Virus record (IMG/VR): IMGVR_UViG_3300046007_014531
Location: 1-36,051 of that record
DNA length: 36,051 nucleotides
Source of the DNA: a virus
Direction: 5' to 3' (one strand)
A model generated the notes under the pieces. The model was given only the letters and a program-made list of their open reading frames with translations, searched no databases and was not told the origin of the DNA. Positions within the stretch are counted from its first letter, which is position 1. Every line of letters starts with the position of its first letter. The position numbers and the translations under genes were made by a program. Shown here one piece after another: positions 29,488-36,051 of this stretch.

Positions 29488-31110
29488 ATGGGTGTTTACG
29501 AGAATCTTTCAGAAGAAGAATGCTATTTATACTCTATTTTGCAAGATGAGTCTGGTTTAGATTTGGCTGAGTTCTCATACCTTGACGAGACTCAAGATGA
29601 TAATATTTTTAGAGCTTGGCCTGTTCAGTGGTTTTGGTGGCGTTGCACTGATCAAAAGCAGATAGATAGGGGAAGTAGGTCTGTTGGTAAATCTCTTTCA
29701 ATCAAGTTTAGAGCTTTTGCTTTCCCGTTTGTTTGCCCTGGTGAAGAAATGGTTATTACAGCCCCAGAAGGAATTCACCTTGATGCTGTAACCGACAATA
29801 TTGAGAGCCTTTATACAAATAACCGTTTGGCTAAAGAGATGATTGCGAAGGGTCGTGGAGGAATCAAGCATCGACCATTCATGATCAACTTTGTCAATGG
29901 TGGAAGAATCATTGGCCGTATTCCACAGAGAGACGGTAAAGGACTGAAGGGAACCCACCCTTTGTGGCTTGAACAAGATGAGGCCAGCGATTTCCCCGAA
30001 CAGGCTTGGGCTGAAATTATTGAAACTGTAAAGATTCAGAATCCTAAAGCTAGATGGAGAGCGCATGGTGTGACTAGGGGTGTCGGGGGCGGTTTCGATG
30101 AGAGATGTCAGCCAGATAGCGGTTGGAAAGTCCATGCTCTTCCTGCAATGTTTCGTCCAAACTGGACTAATGAGGAACGAGAGCAAAAAATTCAAGAATA
30201 CGGTGGTCACGTAGATTCTATTGATTATCGTAGGAATATTTTAGGTTTGCCCGGGGATCAAAATAGTCCAATTTTTGTTTTGTATAGATTGATGGCTGCA
30301 ACAGATGTTGATACTGGAAGCAACTATAATGAATTCGAATACACTTCTTTAGAGATAGATGAAGCTGCTGTTAGAGATTATGGATCAATAATTCCTCTTT
30401 TAGATTTGCCAGCAAATCACAGATCTTATAAAAGATTTTGGATTGGAATGGACTTGGGTTGGACCATCGCGCCAACTTCAATTGTTATCTTTGCTGAAGA
30501 TACAAAAACTAGAAAAGGCAAGACTTGTTTGAAGTTGCTTGCAAGAATTCTTTTGAAGAAAATTTCTGCGCCAGATCAGGCTGCGGCTATCTTGCATCTT
30601 CTTGACATTTATAGACCTATGGCTTTTGCGCTTGACTCAACTGGCGCAGGTTTACCGCTTTTTGATTATGTTCAGAAGGCAACTAGAGAAGATCCAAATT
30701 TGAAGTCTTTAACTTCAAGAATTAAGGGATACAACTTTTCTGAAAAGATAATTGCAGAATTTGATGATTCTGTTCAGATAGACGAATTATCTCCTGATGG
30801 ATACAAAGAAGCAGCAATTCACCGTAATGTTTTAGAGTGGAGTACTGATATACTAAGGAGTATGGTGGATGAACAAACTATCATACTTCCTTATGATAAG
30901 TCAATCATCTCTGAGTTTCAAGGTCAAACTTGGTCTTATGCGAAAGCTGCTATGGACTCGTATGGAAGAAAACGTATTTTCAGTACTGGCAGCTTCCACA
31001 CGCTTGATGCGTGCCGCATGGCAGCTCTCGCTTTCCAGCAGCAAACTATTAATGAATTCATTGATGGCCACAAGAATTCGTGGGATCCGCCCCCCATGCT
31101 CTTTCTCTAG
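29488..31110 (+). CDS. terL: Terminase large subunit
   Basis: This 540-residue packaging motor has a Walker A-like RGSRSVGKS (61-69) and Walker B LWLEQDE (159-165). Its RNase-H-like nuclease domain has D322 in IGMDLGW and D383 in FALDSTGAG. It couples ATP hydrolysis to DNA translocation and cuts the concatemer. Length and order are normal. GGGGAT precedes the ATG. The 3' end overlaps the next small gene's probable start. Confidence 0.94.
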   Translation: MGVYENLSEEECYLYSILQDESGLDLAEFSYLDETQDDNIFRAWPVQWFWWRCTDQKQIDRGSRSVGKSLSIKFRAFAFPFVCPGEEMVITAPEGIHLDAVTDNIESLYTNNRLAKEMIAKGRGGIKHRPFMINFVNGGRIIGRIPQRDGKGLKGTHPLWLEQDEASDFPEQAWAEIIETVKIQNPKARWRAHGVTRGVGGGFDERCQPDSGWKVHALPAMFRPNWTNEEREQKIQEYGGHVDSIDYRRNILGLPGDQNSPIFVLYRLMAATDVDTGSNYNEFEYTSLEIDEAAVRDYGSIIPLLDLPANHRSYKRFWIGMDLGWTIAPTSIVIFAEDTKTRKGKTCLKLLARILLKKISAPDQAAAILHLLDIYRPMAFALDSTGAGLPLFDYVQKATREDPNLKSLTSRIKGYNFSEKIIAEFDDSVQIDELSPDGYKEAAIHRNVLEWSTDILRSMVDEQTIILPYDKSIISEFQGQTWSYAKAAMDSYGRKRIFSTGSFHTLDACRMAALAFQQQTINEFIDGHKNSWDPPPMLFL

Positions 31111-31414
31111 CATTAAATGCTTTGATTGTGGTGACAGCAACCCGGTTCGCCGCGGTGGAAATTCTGGAATCAAATTCTTTGTTTGCGATTCCTGTTTCAC
31201 TAATTGGGTTTCGTATATCTTTTACTATAACGGAGATTGGTGCGTTTATCTGGTTCAGCCATATAAATGTCTGATAATGAGTTCACCCAGGTTGTCTGAT
31301 GCCGTACAGTCAAGTATTGATTTTTCGGGCATTGCTGACGATAAAACTTGGAGTAGAAAGTGGATAAAAATTCATCTGAGGAAGTTGTTAAAGCTTGGAG
31401 AGAAGAACTTTTAG
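31064..31414 (+). CDS. Zinc-ribbon small protein behind terminase
   Basis: An open frame encodes CFDCG and CDSC about 20 residues apart, a zinc-ribbon pair, followed by aromatic strands (WVSYIFYYNGDWCVYLV) and a basic C-terminus. The start is uncertain. ATG 31064 lies inside the terminase gene and lacks a ribosome-binding site. An unusual ATT at 31112, just after the terminase stop, is another option. The 3' end overlaps the next gene by 55 bases. The cysteine pattern and the otherwise empty 250-base gap support a real gene. Confidence 0.5.
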   Translation: MATRIRGIRPPCSFSSIKCFDCGDSNPVRRGGNSGIKFFVCDSCFTNWVSYIFYYNGDWCVYLVQPYKCLIMSSPRLSDAVQSSIDFSGIADDKTWSRKWIKIHLRKLLKLGEKNF

Positions 31415-31662
31415 GATTTCTTAGGGAAATGGCAGATTTTGTAAATCTTAATGATGCTAATATTATTTTAAGAAAACTATCTGCTTTTTCTGCTCGTGCA
31501 ACTTATATGAATAATCTGATTGGTTCTTCTAAGAATAGGCAACTAACTGAATTTAAGTTTGATGAAATAGTTCCTTTTCTGAAGGAAAATGAGTTTCAAT
31601 TTAAGGTTTGGTCTAGAGTAGCTTCTATTTCTGCTTCAGAGTGGGAAATGTCGAAAGGTTAA
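31360..31662 (+). CDS. Small helical protein before portal
   Basis: This 100-residue protein starts at GTG with GGAG (31350-31353) six bases upstream. It is largely helical (VVKAWREELLGFLREMADFV, IILRKLSAFSARATYM). No family is recognised. It lies between the terminase and portal, where head-assembly accessory proteins are common. It ends 2 bases before the portal ATG. Confidence 0.65.
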   Translation: MDKNSSEEVVKAWREELLGFLREMADFVNLNDANIILRKLSAFSARATYMNNLIGSSKNRQLTEFKFDEIVPFLKENEFQFKVWSRVASISASEWEMSKG

Positions 31663-31664
31663 AA

Positions 31665-33296
31665 ATGGCTGAGGGTTCAGAGCTAGAATATGATCCAGAG
31701 TTTGGTGTTTCATTCATTAATGAAACAGATGTTCCAATTTCTGATATAAAGAATCAAATTGAGTCTATGCCAGAGGTGGCTGCCCTACGTCGTTGGGCTA
31801 TGGGAAATCAGACCGCTTCTCGTCGTAGAACAATATTTGACAGAGATCGCTATGTTAGTCCTTCGAATGTTTTCGAGAAGTTTCAGATTGCACTTCAGGC
31901 AGTTGAGCATGATGATGCAGTATCTAACGTAGTTGAAACTACTGAGCAGCTCGCTTTTAAGCGTATCGCTATGGAGTGCGAAAACGAAGATGAGCAAAAT
32001 GTTTGGTCTCAGATTGTTGATGAGCTAGATCTTCCTGAGAGATTAAGGGAATGCTGGAGAGAGATCTTCACTATTTCTCAAGCTTACCCAGCTGTTCTTT
32101 ATAAGAGAAAATCTTACAAAGTTAAGGGCAAGGGTAGAAAGAGGGAGTTCAAGGATCTTATTGTTCCTGTCGGCATTTCTTATCTTGATCCCATGAAGGT
32201 TATTCCTGTTGGAAACTTCATGTTCAACCAAGAAAGACTCGTTTATTTAGCTGATAGGCAAGAAGCTCAAGAGTTTGATACTTTAGCTGGCTACAACACT
32301 TCTGATCTGATTGTTGATCAGCTTATTGAAAGAAAGTATCAGCCTTGGAACGAGGGTCCAGATTACGAATCTGGTAGAGACGAACTTCGTTATTTAATGG
32401 AGCTTACTGGACAGTCAAATATTGAAAGCAGAATGTATCTTCTTCGACCGGAAAATGTTTGGAGAATTACTGCGACCAGACCTCAGTATCAGAGATTTGC
32501 TGCTGTTCGAATGGAGTCGATTTTCGAGCTTCTTGATATGAAAAATCTTCTCAGAGAGATGGACCGCTCTTCGATTCTTGGAACAACTAATGCCATTATT
32601 CTCATTAAGAAGGGCGACAAGGATCATCCAGCTCGTCCGCAGGAGCTGGAACAGCTCAGTTCTCAAGTTCAGATGACTTCAAGGGTTCCAATTATTGTTG
32701 GTGACCATCGTTTAAATATTGAGATCATTACTCCAAAGATGGATAAAACTCTCGCCCCTGAACGATACAATGGTATTGATTCTAGAATTACTGCTAGAAT
32801 GTATCAGATTCTTTCCACTGGTAACTATGCTGCTGGTACGGCGACTGATGATTCAATGAAGCTTCTTAAGGTTATCGCTTCTTCTATGGAAGCCCGTCGC
32901 GATCAGATTCGTGATTCTTTCATGATGAAGCTGTTTAGACCGATGTGGATGAAGAATGATCAGCTTTTAAGTGAACCTAAGATGCAGTTTTATCCTCGAA
33001 GAATTGCTCTTGATTTCGATCCGAACATTGCGAACTTCTTGCAGCAGCTTAGGGATCGTGGAGATATTTCTAGGGAAACAATTCTTGCAGAGCTGGATAT
33101 CATGGAGGACGAGGAAGCTATTAAGAGGGCTAGGGAAGCTGAGAGATATGATGAGATCTTCTCTCCTGTTAATGTTCCTTTCTCCTCTCCGAATCCTGTG
33201 AATCCAGCGAATCCAACCGGAAATGTTACACCTAATGGCAGCGGTTCTTTTGGTGGCACGAATCCTGATTCGTTCATAGCAAATCCACAATCTTGA
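31665..33296 (+). CDS. Portal protein
   Basis: This 543-residue protein forms the portal ring through which DNA enters the capsid. I identify it from position (after the terminase, before the protease and capsid), length and portal-like features. YVSPSNVFEKFQIALQAVEH, the central beta-rich part with LLRPENVWRITATRPQYQRF, the SSILGTTNAIILIKKGD segment and a long helical C-terminal stretch all fit. The tail (about 500-543) is Pro/Asn/Gly-rich. ATG 31665 is preceded by AAAGG. An upstream start lacks one. Confidence 0.88.
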   Translation: MAEGSELEYDPEFGVSFINETDVPISDIKNQIESMPEVAALRRWAMGNQTASRRRTIFDRDRYVSPSNVFEKFQIALQAVEHDDAVSNVVETTEQLAFKRIAMECENEDEQNVWSQIVDELDLPERLRECWREIFTISQAYPAVLYKRKSYKVKGKGRKREFKDLIVPVGISYLDPMKVIPVGNFMFNQERLVYLADRQEAQEFDTLAGYNTSDLIVDQLIERKYQPWNEGPDYESGRDELRYLMELTGQSNIESRMYLLRPENVWRITATRPQYQRFAAVRMESIFELLDMKNLLREMDRSSILGTTNAIILIKKGDKDHPARPQELEQLSSQVQMTSRVPIIVGDHRLNIEIITPKMDKTLAPERYNGIDSRITARMYQILSTGNYAAGTATDDSMKLLKVIASSMEARRDQIRDSFMMKLFRPMWMKNDQLLSEPKMQFYPRRIALDFDPNIANFLQQLRDRGDISRETILAELDIMEDEEAIKRAREAERYDEIFSPVNVPFSSPNPVNPANPTGNVTPNGSGSFGGTNPDSFIANPQS

Positions 33297-33336
33297 TTCT
33301 TGAATACAGAAACCGTTTACATTCTAGGTGATTAAT

Positions 33337-34155
33337 ATGACTATTCTTACAGAGAATTCAAATTCATTTTATTTTACTGGACCAGTTGAGTTAATTAATG
33401 CCGAAAGAGATATGGCGGCTCATTGGGCTTCTGAATTCATTAATCAGAATCCTGCGTTTAAATGGATTATTGGCAAATATGTTGAGGCTGATAACGCTAA
33501 TTCAAATGGTCAGTATTGGTCACTTGAAGATCTGAAAATGTCTAAGCCCAGCATTGAATATGCCCCCATGAATATGGGTCATCGTCAGAATCATATTGTT
33601 GGAACATATGTTGCTTCGGAGATGATGTATCCAGTTGAGCAGGAAATGAATGCATATATTGAGACTGCTTCGGTTCTCTGGAAGTACTATTTTCCAGATG
33701 AGTTAGCAATGGTTCAAAAGGCTTATGATATTGGCGCTCTACATCAGAGCATGGAGTGCATTGCTGAGTCAGTTACTTGTGCTGGTCCTATGGGATGTGG
33801 TGAAACATTCAAGTATGGTGGCCCAATGTCTTCCGAGTATTGTGAGCACATCAAGTCAAGAGAGTCATATAGACAATTGAATAATCCACATTTTCTTGCT
33901 GGTGGGTTAATTCTTCCACCTGATCGTCCTGGTTGGAAAAATGCTTCAATTGATGAGGTTGCCGCTTTTTCAGATGAGGAACTTGATAGAGTTTATAAGC
34001 AGGTTTCTGAAGGTTCTCCTCATCTAGATCCGAAGCAGTGGGAAGCTTTAATGTTTGAAATTATTGCTTTTACAGCTGAAAAAGATGATGATAATGTTGC
34101 CTCCGCAAGCCATCTTGCTTCTAAAGCAATTTTAAATATTCCTAAATTGCTTTAA
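33337..34155 (+). CDS. Prohead maturation protease
   Basis: This 272-residue protein resembles capsid maturation proteases of actinophages. NANSNGQYWSLEDL, then PMNMGHRQNHIVGTYVAS with H82, AYIETASVLWKYYFPDELA and GALHQSMECIAES with S138 are the recognisable blocks. H82 and S138 are candidate catalytic residues. An insert (C148, C154, C169, H171, ending YCEH) could bind zinc, as in related proteases. AGGTGA precedes ATG 33337. A GTG nine bases earlier falls within that site. The product should cleave scaffold and capsid precursors. Confidence 0.82.
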   Translation: MTILTENSNSFYFTGPVELINAERDMAAHWASEFINQNPAFKWIIGKYVEADNANSNGQYWSLEDLKMSKPSIEYAPMNMGHRQNHIVGTYVASEMMYPVEQEMNAYIETASVLWKYYFPDELAMVQKAYDIGALHQSMECIAESVTCAGPMGCGETFKYGGPMSSEYCEHIKSRESYRQLNNPHFLAGGLILPPDRPGWKNASIDEVAAFSDEELDRVYKQVSEGSPHLDPKQWEALMFEIIAFTAEKDDDNVASASHLASKAILNIPKLL

Positions 34156-34158
34156 TTA

Positions 34159-34180
34159 AAATAACAGTAAGACGTTATTT
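34159..34180 (+). promoter_or_regulatory. Hairpin with GACGTTATTT box before scaffold gene
   Basis: AAATAAC (34159-34165) pairs with GTTATTT (34174-34180) around AGTAAGAC. The 3' arm carries GACGTTATTT (34171-34180), also found before the genes at 4478 and (with one inserted A) 12519. It could be a late-gene control element or a weak terminator between protease and scaffold. Confidence 0.4.
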
Positions 34181-34202
34181 CATCAGGCGTGAAAGGTTTA
34201 TT

Positions 34203-34931
34203 ATGATTCTAAAAGAGTTCCATGATCTACTGTTAGAGCAGAAGCCTGAAAGCGCTGAGCATGATGAAGATAATTGTCCTTTTTGTAATGAGGGCATTGA
34301 TCATGATCATGATGATACACAAGACAATTCTAATTACTCCATTGGAGGGGGTGACATGAAGACTTATACCGAAGATGAGTTTACTGCTGCTGTAACAGAG
34401 GCTGTTGCCCCTCTTCAGGCCGCGGCTGAAGCCAAGGTCGCAGAGCTACAATCTGAGATTGACGAACTCCGTACTTCTCAGGCTCGTCCTGAGGTGGAGG
34501 GTCAGATTGCCGAACTACAGGCAGATCTTGACAAAGCAGAAATCCGTGTTGCTGAAGCTGAGCGTAAGCATGATGAGCTGGTTGCCTATCTTGAGGCCGA
34601 GGCTGCTGCCGCTGAGCAGGCTGCACTTGTTGAACTTCGTCGCTCTGAGCGCCGTGATGCAGTTAAGGCTGCCGCACCGTTCGGTGACGATTACATTGAC
34701 GCCAACCTAGATCGCTGGGTAGCGATGGAGGATGAGGCGTTTGACGCAGTTATTGAGGATTGGAAAGCTGTTTCCGCTTCTTCCCGTCAGGCAACTGATG
34801 AGGTTGAGGAGGCTGCAGAGGTTCCAGCCGAGACTGCTATGTCCAATGTCCGCAATGAAGACCACGGTGGTTCTGTTGCAGCTAGCGTTTTTGCTGCCCG
34901 TAACCACGGTGTTGACGTTCGTTACCTGTGA
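34203..34931 (+). CDS. Scaffolding protein with CPFC leader and internal start
   Basis: This 242-residue protein is a capsid scaffold by position and composition. A coiled-coil (about 60-155) is rich in Ala, Glu and Gln. It is followed by a folded C-terminal segment (RRDAVKAAAPFGDDYIDANL, VAMEDEAFDAVIEDW) and a capsid-binding-like tail. The first 50 residues are different: CPFC and HDHD form a possible metal site. Two starts look usable. AAAGG precedes ATG 34203, and the stronger GGAGGGGG precedes in-frame ATG 34356 (M52), which would give a scaffold without the CPFC leader. Confidence 0.82.
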   Translation: MILKEFHDLLLEQKPESAEHDEDNCPFCNEGIDHDHDDTQDNSNYSIGGGDMKTYTEDEFTAAVTEAVAPLQAAAEAKVAELQSEIDELRTSQARPEVEGQIAELQADLDKAEIRVAEAERKHDELVAYLEAEAAAAEQAALVELRRSERRDAVKAAAPFGDDYIDANLDRWVAMEDEAFDAVIEDWKAVSASSRQATDEVEEAAEVPAETAMSNVRNEDHGGSVAASVFAARNHGVDVRYL

Positions 34932-34951
34932 TCTGAAAGGAGGGAATAACA

Positions 34952-35515
34952 ATGTCATATGGTCGTAATTTTTCATTCCGAGTCACCCCCAAGGGTGGCA
35001 ACCGTGCAGGCCGTTACTACCTTGATGGTTCAGATGATCTTCCCATTGGTGCTCCTGTGGTACTGAGTGGTGAAGAGGATTCATCTACTGGCCGTCTAGG
35101 TGTTCAGCTTGCTACTGGCGCTCAGGCTAAGCCGAAGCCAGGTAAGGGCGGTATTCTGGTCTATGAGCACATTCAGCCCATTGGTCAGGATCCTTACCTT
35201 TACACCTACTCTGACTTTGACACCGCACCTGCTGGTGAGGCTGTCCAGGTCGTGAATGGTGATGATGTCAAGGTTGCTTTCAAAAATACAACTGCAACCA
35301 GCTTCCTGACCCGTTCAAACTATCCTACAGCCCGAGTGATGGTTGCTGGCCTTGGTGCCACTCCCACTGTTGCTGTTGGCGATTATCTTACCCCTGGCAC
35401 TGGCAATGGTACTGCCGGTTACTGGGCTGAGACCGCTACAGAGGCAAACGCTTGGCTTATTGTAACCGCTGTCAATGCTTCAACCGGCGAGGTTGAGGCC
35501 CGTGTGAACTTCTGA
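34952..35515 (+). CDS. Capsid decoration protein
   Basis: This 187-residue beta-rich protein sits between scaffold and major capsid protein, the usual place for a head-decoration protein. DLPIGAPVVLSGEEDSSTGR, an AGEAVQVVNGDDVKVAF segment and the Ala/Gly/Thr-rich C-terminal half are typical. AAAGGAGGGAA gives a very strong ribosome-binding site. Codons are more GC-ending than in the upstream genes, suggesting high expression. Confidence 0.8.
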   Translation: MSYGRNFSFRVTPKGGNRAGRYYLDGSDDLPIGAPVVLSGEEDSSTGRLGVQLATGAQAKPKPGKGGILVYEHIQPIGQDPYLYTYSDFDTAPAGEAVQVVNGDDVKVAFKNTTATSFLTRSNYPTARVMVAGLGATPTVAVGDYLTPGTGNGTAGYWAETATEANAWLIVTAVNASTGEVEARVNF

Positions 35516-35529
35516 AAGGGGGGTTAACA

Positions 35530-36051
35530 ATGTCTAGCATCAAACTTTTTGGTAAAGAATCTAATCCAGAACTTGACGCCCTCCGTCAGAAGGTTGCTCA
35601 GCTCAACGCTGAGGCTCGCGATAAGTTCGATGATCCTCAGTGGCGTCGTGAGCGTGCTCAGGAGATGACTGAGACAATTTACGAGGGTTTCCAGCACGAG
35701 AATCTTCTGTCAATCATGGCTGAGGTCGAGAACCTCCCATTTGACGGTCGTTCTTTCGTGAAGGAAGTTCGTGGTCTCAAGGCTTTCTGGGTCGCCCGTG
35801 GTGGTCATATTGAGGCTTCAACTCTGAACGCTGACGTTATGGAGATTACCCGTGACACGGTTGGTTTCCATGTGACTGAGTTCGAAGAGAAGATGGAGAC
35901 CAACTTTGCTGAGACTTCAGCTACTCTGGTGGATCTTGCTATCCAGCGTATGGATGCTGCTGTCAACCAGCGTGTGTTTGGTCTTTTCCAGGCTGCTATT
36001 CCTAGCTCAAGCGCATACTACGTCTCTGGTACAAGCGTGAGCCTTTCTGCT
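35530..36051 (+). CDS. Major capsid protein, 5' part
   Basis: The gene starts at ATG 35530 behind AAAGGGGGG and runs 174 codons to the window edge with no stop. The N-terminal sequence (SSIKLFGKESNPELDALRQK, then LPFDGRSFVKEVRGLKAFWV and VMEITRDTVGFHVTEFEEK) fits an HK97-like major capsid protein, consistent with its place after scaffold and decoration genes. Codon use is GC-ending, as expected for a very highly expressed virion protein. The rest lies beyond the window. Confidence 0.85.
   Translation, partial: MSSIKLFGKESNPELDALRQKVAQLNAEARDKFDDPQWRRERAQEMTETIYEGFQHENLLSIMAEVENLPFDGRSFVKEVRGLKAFWVARGGHIEASTLNADVMEITRDTVGFHVTEFEEKMETNFAETSATLVDLAIQRMDAAVNQRVFGLFQAAIPSSSAYYVSGTSVSLSA

Noticed and set aside
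29698-30210. 170-codon leftward frame inside terL
   Set aside because: It has no motif or ribosome-binding site and is antisense to a well-conserved gene.
30869-31063. Long 5' extension of the zinc-ribbon gene into terminase
   Set aside because: It would overlap terL by over 240 bases and the extended product has no conserved-looking sequence before the cysteine pair.
34381-34626. Gln/Pro-rich leftward frame in the scaffold gene
   Set aside because: It is an antisense shadow of the Ala/Glu-rich coiled-coil codons.
1-36051. Restriction endonuclease partners for the three methyltransferases, integrase, CRISPR array or insertion sequence
   Set aside because: Searched by eye on both strands. 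No motif of these kinds was seen in this window.

Overview
This window is part of an AT-rich tailed-phage (Caudoviricetes) genome. It holds a continuous morphogenesis run of HTH protein, large terminase, portal, capsid protease, scaffold, decoration protein and the start of the major capsid protein. It also has a CHAP-type endolysin, a likely holin, two tRNAs and dense, overlapping, mostly unidirectional genes. There is no integrase, rRNA, CRISPR array or insertion sequence. A Gram-positive, probably actinobacterial host is the best guess. The reasons are the single CHAP plus peptidoglycan-binding endolysin without visible spanins, a WhiG/FliA-type sigma factor, a monomeric B12-dependent ribonucleotide reductase and several small proteins that resemble actinophage families. 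The low GC would suit aquatic low-GC Actinobacteria, but that is inference.

Layout. Positions 1-233 are gene-free and GT-rich. Positions 234-2682 (minus) carry a ParB-like/DNA methyltransferase fusion behind a GNAT-like/2OG-Fe(II) oxygenase. Positions 2754-3860 (plus) carry a C5-cytosine methyltransferase with a probable second gene (2917-3387) embedded in another frame. Positions 3895-5452 hold small proteins, a 51-residue Lys/Ala/Pro-rich basic protein and the endolysin. Positions 5436-6433 (minus) hold tRNA-Tyr, tRNA-Asn and a glycosyltransferase. Positions 6609-9308 encode a PIN-PhoH ATPase and a multidomain Tudor-like protein. Positions 9298-11909 (minus) form a five-gene overlapping operon: ParB-like protein, small protein, dCMP deaminase, divergent ThyX and DNA methyltransferase. 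Positions 11896-13095 encode zinc-ribbon proteins and a DUF192 protein. Positions 13226-14847 (minus) encode a small protein and an HTH-metallophosphoesterase. Positions 14848-15353 are non-coding and contain a hairpin-rich, GC-rich segment that looks like a structured RNA. Positions 15354-19016 carry a phage sigma factor, class II ribonucleotide reductase, winged-helix protein and holin.

Positions 19412-28284 form a tightly overlapping operon. It opens with small genes, including a Holliday-junction-resolvase-like nuclease. It continues into an eleven-gene glycan cluster with six GT-A-type glycosyltransferases, a GT11 fucosyltransferase-like enzyme, two FkbM methyltransferases, another methyltransferase-like protein and a GDP-mannose 3,5-epimerase. 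Positions 28315-36051 are packaging and capsid genes; the last gene runs off the window.

Three themes stand out. The first is heavy DNA-modification capacity: three DNA methyltransferases, an oxygenase, two ParB-like domains and a thymidylate/dCMP pathway. The second is a self-contained glycan pathway that could make and transfer an L-galactose-type sugar. The third is the phage's own transcription control: a sigma factor next to a candidate regulatory RNA and a nucleotide-supply gene.
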